Below, one piece after another: positions 32,811 to 41,911 of a DNA stretch of 64,000 nucleotides (position 1 is its first letter; every line of letters begins with the position of its first letter). The DNA is from Microvirga sp. (GTDB lineage: Bacteria > Pseudomonadota > Alphaproteobacteria > Rhizobiales > Beijerinckiaceae), in the NCBI GenBank assembly GCA_031181145.1, contig JAPSLB010000011.1:1-64000 (forward strand), in the 5' to 3' direction. The translations under genes and the position numbers were made by a program. The notes under the pieces were generated by a model, which searched no databases, was not told the origin of the DNA, and saw nothing but the letters and a program-made list of their open reading frames with translations.

Positions 32811-33812
32811 CTACCCCAAAAGCCCTTCCTGCTGCGCGAGTTCGCGCAGATTCGCCTGCGGGCGCGCGCCGAGATGGCTGATGATCTCCGCCGCCGCCAG
32901 GCCGCCGAGGCGGGCGCAATCGACCAGCTCCAGATTCTGCACGAGACCGGCCAGGAAGCCGGAGGCGAAGAGATCGCCCGCGCCGGTTGTGTCCACCACG
33001 CGCTCGACCGGGAAGGCGGGAACGGCCAGGGTTTCTCCGCGGCTCACCACCAGCGCGCCGTCCTCGGAGCGGGTGATGACGCCGAGCAGGTTCTCCTCCC
33101 GCAAGGCCGCCAGAGCGCTCTCGGACGAGGACGTGCCGTAGAGGCTCTGCAGTTCGTGGATATTGGCGAAGAGGATGTCGAGGCTGCCGTCCCGCATAAG
33201 TCCGAGGAACTCGTCCCGGTAGCGGTCGACGCAGAAGGCGTCGGAGAGGGTCAGCGCCACCTTGTTGCCCGCCTCGTGCGCGATCTTCACGGCCTTGCGG
33301 AAGGCCTCCTTCGCGGCCGGCGGATCCCACAGATAGCCTTCGAGGTAGACGATGCTGGAGGCGCGCACCGTGTCCGGGTTCACGTCGCCGGGCGTCAGGT
33401 TCTGGCAGGCGCCGAGATAGGTGTTCATGGTGCGCTCGCCGTCGGGCGTCACCAGGATGAAGCTGCGGGCGGTGGCGGGGCCGTCCTCGGCGGGTTTCAC
33501 GTCGTAGTGCACGTCGATGGCCCTCAGATCGTGCGCGAAGAGCTTGCCCGTCTCGTCGTTCTTCACCTTTCCGATGAAGCCTGCCTTCACGCCGAAGGCG
33601 GCAACGCCCGCCGCCGTGTTGGCGCCCGAGCCGCCGGACACGATGATGGCGGGGCCCATGTCGCGATAGAGCTCCTCGGCGCGGGCCTCGTCGATGAGCT
33701 GCATGGCGCCCTTGTGCACCTTCTTCTCGATCAGGAAGGCCTCGTCGGTATGGGCGAGCACGTCAACGATGGCGTTGCCGAGCGTGAGCACGTCGATTCG
33801 GGACTGGGACAT
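32811..33812 (-). CDS. PfkB-family kinase, probable adenosine kinase
   Basis: Cytosolic ribokinase-fold kinase of 333 residues. It has LTLGNAIVDVLAH, the substrate-side GGSGANTAAGVAAFG, and the catalytic anion-hole motif DTTGAGDLFASGFLAG. Close Rhizobiales homologues are annotated adenosine kinase; the substrate is inferred from overall resemblance, not from a residue. The ATG at 33812 is preferred to the TTG two codons earlier. The gene has a REP-like repeat on each side. Confidence 0.85.
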   Translation of the reverse strand: MSQSRIDVLTLGNAIVDVLAHTDEAFLIEKKVHKGAMQLIDEARAEELYRDMGPAIIVSGGSGANTAAGVAAFGVKAGFIGKVKNDETGKLFAHDLRAIDVHYDVKPAEDGPATARSFILVTPDGERTMNTYLGACQNLTPGDVNPDTVRASSIVYLEGYLWDPPAAKEAFRKAVKIAHEAGNKVALTLSDAFCVDRYRDEFLGLMRDGSLDILFANIHELQSLYGTSSSESALAALREENLLGVITRSEDGALVVSRGETLAVPAFPVERVVDTTGAGDLFASGFLAGLVQNLELVDCARLGGLAAAEIISHLGARPQANLRELAQQEGLLG

Positions 33813-34162
33813 GAACAACCACGGTGTTGGAGGGGATTAGGGCGCTTTGGCATTCCCGGCTCAGGCGGTCAAGAACCTTCCCGATGGCGGGAGGGTCGCC
33901 GGATCTTTCCTCTCTGCAAGAGGGCAGGGGATGGTGTGACCGGGTCAGTGGCTCATCCAGCAGGATTGTGTCGTCACCGGCCTTGTGCCGGCGATCCCGT
34001 TGCCTCAAGGCGCGGTGCTCGTCTACGCCGGGATGGCCGGCCCTGTCCCGGTCACGACACTGGAGAGCCGCCATGCTGCCCGGGCGAAACGCGGCGCTCC
34101 GACTTTGCACCCTCATTCTCAGTCCCTCTCGGCAAGGAGGGGAAGGATTCGAGGCCTTTCGA
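33813..34162. other. 350-base gap with a REP-like repeat
   Basis: Between the start of the PfkB kinase gene and the end of the XRE gene, both on the minus strand. It holds the repeat at 33971-34057 and a CCTCT/AGAGG hairpin near 33910-33925. I see no credible gene. The kinase promoter should lie just right of 33812 but no clear boxes were found. Confidence 0.6.
33971..34057. repeat. two-hairpin REP-like repeat right of the PfkB kinase gene
   Basis: It shares the TCACCGGCCTTGTGCCGG left hairpin almost base for base with the 32711 copy. The right hairpin is decayed (TGGCCGG 34034-34040 with CCGGTCA 34048-34054, one G-T mismatch). Ends are TCGTC and TCACGAC. Confidence 0.78.
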
Positions 34163-34573
34163 TCATCCCACGGCGTCCTGCGCGGCCTGGATCGCCACGG
34201 AGGGGCGCCGCTCGCGCCCTTGAGCGTGATCGAGAATGGCGAGTATATCCTCGAGTTCGCCCTCGGAGAGGTTGCGAATCTCGCGGGCGAGGCGGTTGGC
34301 GAGCAGCGTCGCCTTCGGATCGGCCCCGGCGGTGTCGATCTTCACGCGCGGATCGGAGAGGTCGGCGAGCCGCGTCAGCTCGTCCGCCTCGTCCCAGATA
34401 ATGTGGAAATATTGCAGCACGCCCTGAAGCAGCGTCCAGGTCGGCTTGCCGCGCTCGCCGCGCTCCAGCGCCGAGAGATAGGCGCTCGACACCCCCAGAT
34501 GGGCCGCCATGTCCTTCAACATCAATCCGCGCTCGCGGCGCAGCTGCCGCACCCGTTCGCCAAAGGGGGTCAT
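34163..34573 (-). CDS. XRE-family helix-turn-helix regulator
   Basis: Small regulator of 136 residues. The helix-turn-helix is at residues about 4-60 (FGERVRQLRRERGLMLKDMA, HLGVSSAYLSALERGERG). The rest is helical with a segment (ATLLANRLAREIRNLSEGEL) seen in a family found beside Smr and mltA genes in Rhizobiales. It lies four bases after the Smr gene, in an mltA-smr-xre series. Target unknown. Confidence 0.85.
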   Translation of the reverse strand: MTPFGERVRQLRRERGLMLKDMAAHLGVSSAYLSALERGERGKPTWTLLQGVLQYFHIIWDEADELTRLADLSDPRVKIDTAGADPKATLLANRLAREIRNLSEGELEDILAILDHAQGRERRPSVAIQAAQDAVG

Positions 34574-34577
34574 GTGG

Positions 34578-35153
34578 TCATCCCTCGCCCCGCCTGCGGC
34601 GGAGCCTGACATAGAGTGCACCGGAACCGCCATGTTGAGGAGAGGCTTCCTCGAAGCCGATCACAAGAGATCTCAGGTCCGGCAACCGCAGCCAGTGCGG
34701 CACCATGCGGCGAAGCACACCCCGCTCCTCGAACATCCCGCCCTGGGCGGAGGCTCCGCCCTTGCCGGTGATGACGAGCACGAGGCCGTGGCCCGAATGC
34801 TGCGCCCGGTGCAGGAAGCTGATGAGCGCGAAATGCGCCTCCTCCTGGCGCATGCCGTGAAGGTCGATGACGCTGTCCACATCCTTCCGGCCCCGGCGAA
34901 GGGCTGTCAGCGTCTTGCGCTCGACAGGAGCGAGCGGGGGAATCGAGGGCTTTTTCGGCTTGGGCGCAAGCGCCGGGAGGGAAGGGGGAGGCGACAGCGA
35001 AACCTGCGGGGCAGGGGCGGTCGCGGTCTCTTCCTGCGGTTCGGGTTCCGACGGCAGGGCCTTGCCCTTCATGGGCTTCACGTGGCGGGCCACATGCGAC
35101 CAGAGCCGCCGCTCCTCCGCGGTGAGCTGACGTGTCCTGCGGCGCTTGGTCAT
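34578..35153 (-). CDS. Smr-domain protein
   Basis: A 191-residue cytosolic protein. Residues about 30-75 are Pro/Glu-rich and probably disordered. The C-terminal Smr domain begins near residue 92 with DLHGMRQEEAHFALISFL, then LVLVITGKGGAS and the RRMVPHWLRLPDLRSLVIGF end. The family's DLHG and HGxG-like (TGKGG) motifs suggest nucleic acid binding or nicking. Its ATG overlaps the mltA stop (ATGA), so they are co-translated. Confidence 0.9.
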   Translation of the reverse strand: MTKRRRTRQLTAEERRLWSHVARHVKPMKGKALPSEPEPQEETATAPAPQVSLSPPPSLPALAPKPKKPSIPPLAPVERKTLTALRRGRKDVDSVIDLHGMRQEEAHFALISFLHRAQHSGHGLVLVITGKGGASAQGGMFEERGVLRRMVPHWLRLPDLRSLVIGFEEASPQHGGSGALYVRLRRRRGEG

Positions 35154-36322
35154 CGCTGGGCTTTGGGCATGAGCACCACGAAGCGCGTGGCATGGCGCAG
35201 CAAGCCGGCGCGGATGCCCGCTTCCTCGCCGCTGCCGAAGAAGAAATCGCCACGGGCGGGGCCGACGATGGCCGAGCCCGTATCATGCGCGATCATGAGG
35301 CGTCGCAGGGGTTCGGACCGTTCGAGGGTGACGGGCAACCGACCCTCCAGCCAGAAGGGCAAGCCATAGGCCCAGAGCTGGCGGTCGACGGCGAGACTCC
35401 GGCCCGGCACCAGGGGAAAGCCTGCACCGCCGATAGGCCCGTCCTCGGGCGCGAGCTCGTCGGCTTCGCGGAAGAAGATATAGGACTGGTTCTGACGCAT
35501 CAGCTCCCTTGCGGGGCCGGGATTGTCCTTCAGCCATCCCATGAGCCTGGCAAGCGTCATGGTTTCGAGATCCATTTCGCCCCGCTGCACCAGCAGGCGG
35601 CCGATGGAGGTGTAGGGGCGTCCGTTGCGGCCCGCATAGGCCACGCGCATCACGGAGCCGTCGGTGAGCCGGATGCGGGAGGAGCCCTGCACGTGGATGA
35701 TGAAGGCCTCGCCCGGCTCGCGCAGATACACGACGGGCTTGGCGAGCGAGCCCAGCGCCCCGTCTTCGATGGCGGCACGGTCCGGATAGGGCTCATAGCC
35801 TCTTTTCGTTCGCCGAGCGGCCTGGAGCCCCTTGTCGATGCCGGGCAGGGTTTGGCCTTGCGGGATCGTGACCAGATCGCCGGGCCTTGCGAGCAGGGGA
35901 ACCCGGTAGTGGGAATCGGGCGTGCGCGAGCCCTGGAACTCGGGCTCGTAATAACCGGTGAGAAAGCCCTGGCCCGAATGAGGAACGACGGCGAAGGGCT
36001 GGAAATGCGCCTCGAAGAAACGCCGGGCCTCCGGGCGCGACAGGTGCCGGATCTTCAGGGCGGCACGGCATACGGCCGCGAGGCGATGCTCGGGCGCCTG
36101 GGCCGGACGCAACTCGGCAGCCCTCCCATCAAGGGCGCTGCAGGAGCGCAGGAAAGCCCCGAAGGCAGCGGCGTGATCGTCATCCGCCCAACCATCGAGA
36201 TCCTCGAAGGACAGGGCCTCAAGACGCGCCTGCCCCGTCAGCCGGGATGCGGCCTCCCCCTCCGGCATGGTCAGGATCCAGGCGAAGAGACACGCAAAAA
36301 GAGCTCGCCCGGCATCCCTCAT
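35150..36322 (-). CDS. mltA: membrane-bound lytic transglycosylase A
   Basis: Peptidoglycan-cleaving enzyme of 390 residues, exported to the periplasm. ATG 36322 gives a signal peptide (ALFACLFAWILTMPEGEA); there is no lipobox Cys, unlike E. coli MltA, so it may be soluble or otherwise anchored. The MltA domain has GFLTGYYEPEFQGS, VYLREPGEAFIIHVQGSSRI and the 3D-type end IAHDTGSAIVGPARGDFFFG with the expected catalytic Asp. The start overlaps the Tim44-like gene stop (ATGA). Confidence 0.92.
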   Translation of the reverse strand: MRDAGRALFACLFAWILTMPEGEAASRLTGQARLEALSFEDLDGWADDDHAAAFGAFLRSCSALDGRAAELRPAQAPEHRLAAVCRAALKIRHLSRPEARRFFEAHFQPFAVVPHSGQGFLTGYYEPEFQGSRTPDSHYRVPLLARPGDLVTIPQGQTLPGIDKGLQAARRTKRGYEPYPDRAAIEDGALGSLAKPVVYLREPGEAFIIHVQGSSRIRLTDGSVMRVAYAGRNGRPYTSIGRLLVQRGEMDLETMTLARLMGWLKDNPGPARELMRQNQSYIFFREADELAPEDGPIGGAGFPLVPGRSLAVDRQLWAYGLPFWLEGRLPVTLERSEPLRRLMIAHDTGSAIVGPARGDFFFGSGEEAGIRAGLLRHATRFVVLMPKAQR

Positions 36323-37041
36323 TGCCCCGCTTCGGTCGCGACGAGCAGCCAGTTGGGATCGCGGCTTCCGAGCTGGCGGGCAAAGGTCCACACATCGGTG
36401 ACTTCGGCCACCTGATCCGGGCTTCCGTCGACGACCGCGCCCGAAGCATCGCGGGTGACGGTGATCAGCTGCGAAACGAATCGCACCACGATCTGCGCAG
36501 TCTTGCCGTGGACCTCCGCCCCGGCCATCTCGGCCTTGTCGATGGACACGAAGGTGGTTTCCACACGCTCGCCGCGCTGCTCGCGTTCGGTGATGGCGCG
36601 CTCGAACCCTTCATAGACCTCGCGGGAGAGAAGGTCCTTCAGCGTCTTGCGGTCGCCCGCCGCAAAAGCAGTGACGATCATCTCGTAAGCCGCCTTGGCA
36701 CCCTCCAGGAAACCGGAGGGATCGAAACCGGATTCGGCGCGGGCGATGCTGTCGAGGGCCGCCGCCATGGGCGTCCCGGGCTCGGCGAAGCCCTTCCAAC
36801 GCTCGGCTGTCTGAACCTCGGCGGCAGGATGGGCGCCGTTGGGACCGGGAAGACGCACGACGTTGTGATCGGGCTCGGGCGCCGGATTGCCCGGGCGTAG
36901 GGGCGCATCCCGGCGGGCCAAGGGATCGAAGGGCGGCTGCTCGTTGCCGGTCTTCTGTCCGAGCACCGATCTGAGGCGCCAGATCACGAAGATGGCGAGA
37001 ACGATAAAAATGAGGGTCGTGATGTCGAAGGAATCCTGCAT
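36319..37041 (-). CDS. Tim44/TimA-like domain protein
   Basis: Membrane-anchored protein of 240 residues. One N-terminal helix (TTLIFIVLAIFVIWRLRSVL) is followed by a Pro/Arg linker and a C-terminal Tim44-like domain (FLEGAKAAYEMIVTAFAAGD; DVWTFARQLGSRDPNWLLVA). Bacterial relatives, such as Caulobacter TimA, are proposed to act in membrane protein handling. It heads the minus-strand series with mltA, smr and xre, and diverges from secB across 262 bases, a conserved ori-proximal pairing. Confidence 0.88.
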   Translation of the reverse strand: MQDSFDITTLIFIVLAIFVIWRLRSVLGQKTGNEQPPFDPLARRDAPLRPGNPAPEPDHNVVRLPGPNGAHPAAEVQTAERWKGFAEPGTPMAAALDSIARAESGFDPSGFLEGAKAAYEMIVTAFAAGDRKTLKDLLSREVYEGFERAITEREQRGERVETTFVSIDKAEMAGAEVHGKTAQIVVRFVSQLITVTRDASGAVVDGSPDQVAEVTDVWTFARQLGSRDPNWLLVATEAGQ

Positions 37042-37303
37042 CGTCGATCCGTTGTCAGCCTGCCGGAACCCAGCTGGCGCCGGGTGTTACCCCGAGTAAG
37101 AGGATGTGTTTCTTTGCATATGGGGTCCTTCGGTCGTAACATCCACCTCTTCCCGCGACAAGCGAAGGAGACTCGCAAACTTGCCTCCCGAGCCGGAAAC
37201 ATGATAGCGCGGGAATCCGTGGCCCGTTGCCGATCAGGTGCCTTCAAGACGTGAAGCGCCCCGTCCGGGTCGACCGATTTACCTCTCTTCGGAGCATGAA
37301 ACC

Positions 37304-37792
37304 ATGGCCGATAACCCGGCAAACAACGGAGCGCCCGGCGGCATGCCCGCGCTGAACGCCCTTGCGCAGTACTGCAAGGATTTCTCGTTCGAGAACCCCA
37401 ATGCCCCCCGCTCCCTGCAGCAGCAATCCGAAGGCCCGCAGATCAACCTGCAGGTCAACGTGAACGCCAAGCAGCTGGCGGAAGCCGATTTCGAGGTGGA
37501 CCTCACCCTCGAGGGCAATGCCAAGGCCGGCAACGACGTGCTGTTCGCCTTCGAACTCACCTATTCGGGCGTGTTCCGCGTGCAGAACATCCCGCAGGAG
37601 CAGCTGCATCCGGTGGTGATGATCGAGTGCCCGCGCCTGCTCTTCCCCTTCGCCCGTCAAATCGTTGCGGACGCGGTGCGCAACGGCGGCTTTCCGCCCC
37701 TGTACATCGACCCGATCGATTTCGTGGCGCTCTACCGCCAGCGCGCGGCCGAGCTTCAGGGGGAGCAGCAGGGCGGCCAGACCCTGTCGTAA
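37304..37792 (+). CDS. secB: protein-export chaperone SecB
   Basis: Cytosolic tetrameric chaperone that delivers unfolded preproteins to SecA; 162 residues. [37 protein letters not shown] and the diagnostic [20 protein letters not shown] and [15 protein letters not shown] blocks are present. GGAG precedes ATG 37304. An intrinsic terminator follows. It is one of few plus-strand genes left of the origin, thus transcribed toward it. Confidence 0.95.
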   Translation: MADNPANNGAPGGMPALNALAQYCKDFSFENPNAPRSLQQQSEGPQINLQVNVNAKQLAEADFEVDLTLEGNAKAGNDVLFAFELTYSGVFRVQNIPQEQLHPVVMIECPRLLFPFARQIVADAVRNGGFPPLYIDPIDFVALYRQRAAELQGEQQGGQTLS

Positions 37793-37817
37793 GACGAACC
37801 GGTCTTCAGATCACGGG

Positions 37818-37846
37818 AGGCGGAGCGGACGACTGCTCCGCCTTTT
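37818..37846 (+). terminator. intrinsic terminator after secB
   Basis: AGGCGGAGC (37818-37826) pairs perfectly with GCTCCGCCT (37835-37843) around eight bases and is followed by TTTT. It separates secB from the converging dnaQ. Confidence 0.85.
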
Positions 37847-37861
37847 GCTTTGTTCCGATTC

Positions 37862-38587
37862 TCAAGAGGCTTCCTGCGCAGCCTCGCCGAGATATTCGCG
37901 CCAGATGGCGTTCGGCCCGAGCTGCTCGACGAAGGCCGCATGGGCGGTGCGTTCCGCATCCGTCAGGCGCGAGATCATGGGGCGCGGTTTTGCCTCGCGC
38001 GGTGCGGCCGCATCGGCACGAATGGCAGGGCCGGCGCCCTTCGCGGGCTGAGCGGTGAGATCGAATCCGACCTGCCGGCCGCCGATCAGCTCGATATAGA
38101 CCTCGGCCAGGATCTCGGCGTCGAGCAATGCGCCGTGCTTGGTGCGCTTGGAATTGTCGATACCGTAGCGCGAGCAGAGCGCATCGAGGTTGTTCGCGGC
38201 CCCCGGATGCTTCCGGCGCGCCATGATGAGCGTGTCGACCACGTCCGCCAGATCGATGGCCGGATGGCCGGTGCGCGCGAATTCCGCATTGATGAAGCCG
38301 ATGTCGAAGGCCGCGTTGTGAATGACGAGCCGCGCATCGCGGATGAACTCGTAGAATTCCTCGACGATGGCCGCGAAGACCGGCTTGTCCGCCAGGAACT
38401 CGTCGCTCAATCCATGCACCGCGAATGCGCCGGGAGAAACCGGGCATTCCGGATTGATATAGACGTGGTAGCTCTTGCCCGTCGGAATGTGGTTGAGGAG
38501 CTCGACGCAGCCGATTTCGATGATCCGGTCACCCTTGGCGTGATCGGTTCCGGTGGTTTCGGTATCGAGAACGATCTCTCGCAGCAT
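37862..38587 (-). CDS. dnaQ: DNA polymerase III epsilon subunit (proofreading exonuclease)
   Basis: DEDDh-type 3'-5' exonuclease of 241 residues. Exo I (IVLDTETTG), Exo II (VIHNAAFDIGFINAEF) and Exo III (KHGALLDAEILAEVYIEL) with the catalytic His are complete. An Ala/Pro-rich linker and a short C-terminal helical region, the presumed alpha-subunit contact, follow. ATG 38587 lies just after the coaE stop; the TTG at 38593 would add two codons. Closely linked to coaE-aroE-maf, as at other alphaproteobacterial origins. Confidence 0.95.
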   Translation of the reverse strand: MLREIVLDTETTGTDHAKGDRIIEIGCVELLNHIPTGKSYHVYINPECPVSPGAFAVHGLSDEFLADKPVFAAIVEEFYEFIRDARLVIHNAAFDIGFINAEFARTGHPAIDLADVVDTLIMARRKHPGAANNLDALCSRYGIDNSKRTKHGALLDAEILAEVYIELIGGRQVGFDLTAQPAKGAGPAIRADAAAPREAKPRPMISRLTDAERTAHAAFVEQLGPNAIWREYLGEAAQEAS

Positions 38588-38589
38588 CG

Positions 38590-39204
38590 TCAAACACTCT
38601 TCACAAGATCACCGCGGCCCGGCCGTCCCGCCAGGCAGGCCAGAATGGACCTGACCTGGGCCTCGGCGGAAGCGAAGCCTCGGCTCGTATCGACAAGAAA
38701 ATGGGCGCGGGCGCGCTTTTGCGCGTCCGGCATCTGTTTACGCAGAATGGCGTTAAAGGTCTCTTCCGTCATGCCGGGCCGCGCCATCACCCGCGCGCGC
38801 TGCACGTCGGCGGGTGCCGTGACGACGAGAACCGCATCGCAGCGCCTGTCGCCGCCGGTCTCGAGGAGGAGGGGGATATCGAGCACCGCGAGAGATGCCG
38901 TTGCGGAGATCTTGCGGAGAAAGTTTTCTTCCTCCTCGCGCACGAGGGGGTGCACGATGCTCTCCAGCCGTGACATTTTCTCCGGATCGCCGAGCACGGC
39001 TTGGCCGAGCTTGCGGCGATCCACCGCACCGTCGGCGATCGTCCCCGGAAAAGCCTTCCCGATCAGCGGTACCGCGCGCCCGCGATAGAGCGCGTGGACG
39101 GCGGCATCCGCGTCGTGCACCGGAACGCCGAGACGCCGGAAGAGATCGGCGGTGGCCGATTTCCCCATGCCGATGGAGCCGGTCAGGCCGAGCACGAAGG
39201 TCAT
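38590..39204 (-). CDS. coaE: dephospho-CoA kinase
   Basis: Last step of coenzyme A synthesis; 204 residues. P-loop LGLTGSIGMGKS, DADAAVHALY and the VLDIPLLLETGGDRRCDAVLVV segment fit the family. ATG 39204 overlaps the aroE stop (ATGA), and dnaQ starts two bases beyond its stop. The longer upstream frame lies in aroE and is rejected. Confidence 0.94.
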   Translation of the reverse strand: MTFVLGLTGSIGMGKSATADLFRRLGVPVHDADAAVHALYRGRAVPLIGKAFPGTIADGAVDRRKLGQAVLGDPEKMSRLESIVHPLVREEEENFLRKISATASLAVLDIPLLLETGGDRRCDAVLVVTAPADVQRARVMARPGMTEETFNAILRKQMPDAQKRARAHFLVDTSRGFASAEAQVRSILACLAGRPGRGDLVKSV

Positions 39205-40049
39205 CGGCTCGCCTCGAGATCGGCGACGATCATTGCGCGCAGATCGGGCGTGACCTCGGGCCATACGCCGAACCAGCGCTCGAAGCCGGGCGCCGCCTGA
39301 TGCAGCAGCATTCCCAGGCCGTCGACCGTCCGCAGGCCGTGGGCCTCCGCGGCTGCGAGCAGCGGCGTGCGCAAGGGAAAATAGACAATGTCCGTAACGA
39401 TGGCGCGGCCGGGCGCCCTGGCGAGATCGAGGGTGAGCGGAGGCTGGCCCGCCATGCCGAGCGACGTGGTGTTGACGATGAGCTGCGATCCGGGAAGGGC
39501 GCGGTCGAGATCCTCCCAGGCGAGGACCTCGAGTCTCGCCGTGCCGTGCCGTTCGAGACCGCCCACCAGGTCCTGCGCCTTCGCGAGGGTGCGGTTTGCG
39601 ACGAGAATTCTCTCCAGCGGGCGATCCTGCAGGCCAGCGACGATGCCGCGCGCCGCGCCTCCAGCGCCCAGAACGAGAGCGGTATCCACATCTTGCTCCC
39701 AGCCTGTCCCCAGGCTCAGGTCGAGATTGGCCATGAAGCCGAGCACGTCCGTGTTGTCGCCCCACAGGACCCCGTTCTCGACCCAGAGCGTGTTGACCGC
39801 TCCCAGGCGTTCCGCGCGCTCGGTCCTGCGCGCGACCCCCGCGAAGGCCGCCTCCTTGTGGGGGATCGTGACATTGCCGCCGGCAAAGCCCCGCTCATGA
39901 AATGTTTCGAGAAAATTCCCGAAATCCACAGGCGTCACGTCGATCCGCTCGTAGGAACCGCTGATCCCAAGCTGTTTCAACCAGTAGCCGTGAATGAGCG
40001 GCGAGCGGGAATGCTTGATCGGATGGCCGACGATGAAGGCCTTTGTCAT
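39201..40049 (-). CDS. aroE: shikimate dehydrogenase
   Basis: NADPH-dependent reduction of 3-dehydroshikimate in aromatic amino acid synthesis; 282 residues. Substrate motifs GHPIKHSRSPLIHGYWLKQ and GGNVTIPHKEAAFAG (catalytic Lys), the coenzyme loop VLGAGGAARGIVAGL, and the C-terminal DGLGMLLHQAAPGFERWFG are all present. The gene is 12 bases from maf and overlaps coaE. Confidence 0.95.
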   Translation of the reverse strand: MTKAFIVGHPIKHSRSPLIHGYWLKQLGISGSYERIDVTPVDFGNFLETFHERGFAGGNVTIPHKEAAFAGVARRTERAERLGAVNTLWVENGVLWGDNTDVLGFMANLDLSLGTGWEQDVDTALVLGAGGAARGIVAGLQDRPLERILVANRTLAKAQDLVGGLERHGTARLEVLAWEDLDRALPGSQLIVNTTSLGMAGQPPLTLDLARAPGRAIVTDIVYFPLRTPLLAAAEAHGLRTVDGLGMLLHQAAPGFERWFGVWPEVTPDLRAMIVADLEASR

Positions 40050-40061
40050 GGTCGTGTGGTC

Positions 40062-40679
40062 CTAAAGTGCAAGGCAGCCGAGGCGGCGCAGCGCCGACAG
40101 GAGCGGGAGCAGGGGAAGCCCCAGGATGGTGGAGTGATCGCCTTCCACGGAATCGAACAGATGAACTCCGAGGCCCTCGTAATGATAGACACCGACGCTG
40201 TGGAGCACCGTGGGACCCGCAAGGTCCAGATAAAGATCGATGGCGTCGTCGGTGAGCGGCCGCATGGTGAGGGTGGCGGTAGCCACGAAACTCTCCACCG
40301 AGCGGCCGCCGATGGCGAGCGCTCCGGCCGAATGAAGGGCGTGGTTTTTCCCGGAGAGAGCCTGAAGCTGGCGGCGCGCGGCGTCGCGGCCGGCCACCTT
40401 GTGGAACACGGCCGAACCGCAGGCGAGAACCTGGTCGGCCCCGAGCACGACGCGCTCCGGATGGCGGCGGCTCACGGCGAGCGCCTTCTCGGCGGCCAGG
40501 CGCGCCGCCAGCGCCGGCGGATCGAGGCCCTCGCTCTGCGCCGCTGTCTCGATCGCCCTCTCGTCGACGTCCGAGCCTTGCGTTTCGACGGAGAGACCCG
40601 CGCTCACGAGCAGCGCGAGGCGCGTCGCGCTGGTGGAGGCCAGGAGCAGCTTTTCCGATCCGGTCCAGAGGGCAGGCAT
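40062..40679 (-). CDS. maf: Maf-family nucleotide pyrophosphatase
   Basis: House-cleaning nucleoside triphosphate pyrophosphatase of 205 residues. LLLASTSATRLALLVSAGL, VLGADQVLACG and the SVGVYHYEGLGVHLFDSVEGDHSTILGLPL end, split across family positions, identify Maf. The ASTSATR start replaces the usual ASxSPRR, placing it in a subgroup with possibly different base preference. It starts three bases after the ppsR stop. Confidence 0.93.
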   Translation of the reverse strand: MPALWTGSEKLLLASTSATRLALLVSAGLSVETQGSDVDERAIETAAQSEGLDPPALAARLAAEKALAVSRRHPERVVLGADQVLACGSAVFHKVAGRDAARRQLQALSGKNHALHSAGALAIGGRSVESFVATATLTMRPLTDDAIDLYLDLAGPTVLHSVGVYHYEGLGVHLFDSVEGDHSTILGLPLLPLLSALRRLGCLAL

Positions 40680-40682
40680 GGT

Positions 40683-41534
40683 CTACTCCGCGATGAATTT
40701 CATGCGATGGTCGCGGTAGAGATCGAGAATCGCGGCCGCGGTCTCCTCGATGGAGCGCCGCGTCACGTCGATCACCGGCCAGCCGTGACGCGCGAACAGC
40801 CGCCGAGAGGCCGCGACTTCCTCCGCGACGGCTTCGCGGTCCACATACGAAGTGTCGTCGTCGGCGTTCAGGCTGAGCAGCCGGTTCTGGCGGATCTGCA
40901 CGATGCGCTCGGGCGTCGCGACGAGGCCCACGATGAGAGATTTTTTCGCCGCCTCGAGCTTGGGCGGCAGAGGCATGCCGGGAACGAGAGGAAAATTCGC
41001 CGTCTTCAATCCGCGGTTGGCGAGATAGATTGCCGTCGGCGTCTTCGAGGTCCGGCTCACGCCCATGAGGATCACGTCCGCCTCGTCCAGATCCTCGGGC
41101 AGGTGCCCGTCGTCGTGGAGAAGGGTGAAGTTCATGGCGTCGATGCGCTTGAAATATTCCGCGTTAAGCATGTGCTGTGCGCCGGGCCGGGCGGTGGAAT
41201 GCGTGCCGAGATAGGAGGAAATCATCTGGTGCACGGGTTCGAGCACGGAGAGATAGGGAGAGCCGGTCGCGCGGCAGACCTCCTCGAGGCGGCCCGTGAG
41301 ATCCTTGTCCACGAGAGTGTAGAGCACAATCCCGGGGGCGCTTTCGATCTCGGTCAGCACGCGCTCGAGTTGCGTGGTGGAGCGCACCAGCGGGTAGACA
41401 TGCTCGATGGCGGCGACGCCTTCATATTGCGCGACCACCGCCCGGGCGACGGTGATCAGGGTCTCTCCCGTCGAATCGGAGACGAGATGAAGATGGAAGT
41501 AGCTGCGTCCCGGCACGACGGTTCTCCCGAGCAT
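40683..41534 (-). CDS. ppsR: pyruvate,phosphate dikinase / PEP synthase regulatory protein
   Basis: Bifunctional kinase/pyrophosphorylase (DUF299) that inactivates and reactivates PPDK or PEP synthase by threonine phosphorylation; 283 residues. [20 protein letters not shown], the P-loop-like [18 protein letters not shown] and [12 protein letters not shown] are diagnostic. It is the first minus-strand gene left of the origin, as its homologue is at the Caulobacter origin. Which dikinase it controls here is not visible. Confidence 0.93.
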   Translation of the reverse strand: MLGRTVVPGRSYFHLHLVSDSTGETLITVARAVVAQYEGVAAIEHVYPLVRSTTQLERVLTEIESAPGIVLYTLVDKDLTGRLEEVCRATGSPYLSVLEPVHQMISSYLGTHSTARPGAQHMLNAEYFKRIDAMNFTLLHDDGHLPEDLDEADVILMGVSRTSKTPTAIYLANRGLKTANFPLVPGMPLPPKLEAAKKSLIVGLVATPERIVQIRQNRLLSLNADDDTSYVDREAVAEEVAASRRLFARHGWPVIDVTRRSIEETAAAILDLYRDHRMKFIAE

Positions 41535-41837
41535 CGGACCTGAAAGTGGTTTACACTTTTAGGGCCCATCCGGTGCTCTCTGGTCAATCGGCACATCGCT
41601 TTATGCGGACCCGAAGGGCCGCGTCAGCGAAAACCGGGTCCACGTTTCCGCACGATGCGCAAAGGAGTCGATAAATGTGGATAGAACGGCTCCAGTCCGA
41701 GGTCCAGGGCAAGGGCCTGTGATCTGTCGCTATGGCCATCAACAGCGGAGCTTCGTGTGTGAGTCCGAATTCTCACGTTTGGGAGAATCCGGCACGAATC
41801 ACCTCCGCAGTCCGCGTTAAGGTTCCGTTCAACTTCA

Positions 41838-41852
41838 TTAACGGGCTGTTAA
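41838..41852. promoter_or_regulatory. CtrA-type box 1 in oriC
   Basis: TTAACGGGCTGTTAA, an exact TTAA-N7-TTAA. In Caulobacter such boxes at the origin bind the response regulator CtrA, which blocks initiation. It sits 20 bases after a related half-match at 41817-41831. Confidence 0.7.
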
Positions 41853-41896
41853 GGTTTAAGAATTCGGAAAGGATTGTGGCGGGGCGGCCCCGTCCG

Positions 41897-41911
41897 TTAA
41901 TGAACAGTTAA
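41897..41911. promoter_or_regulatory. CtrA-type box 2 in oriC
   Basis: TTAATGAACAGTTAA, an exact TTAA-N7-TTAA embedded in a longer perfect inverted repeat CCGTTAA/TTAACGG. It lies about 110 bases before hemE and could also repress the hemE promoter. Confidence 0.7.

Noticed and set aside
38895-41543. An 882-residue plus-strand open frame across coaE, aroE, maf and ppsR
   Set aside because: Antisense shadow of four well-recognised genes; composition is a typical reverse-frame Arg/Gly/Asp-rich mix.
41616-41665. A further dispersed repeat (GAAAACCGGGTCCACG...) left of the CtrA boxes
   Set aside because: It faintly resembles Rhizobiales intergenic repeats, but no second copy was found in this window, so it is kept only as part of oriC.
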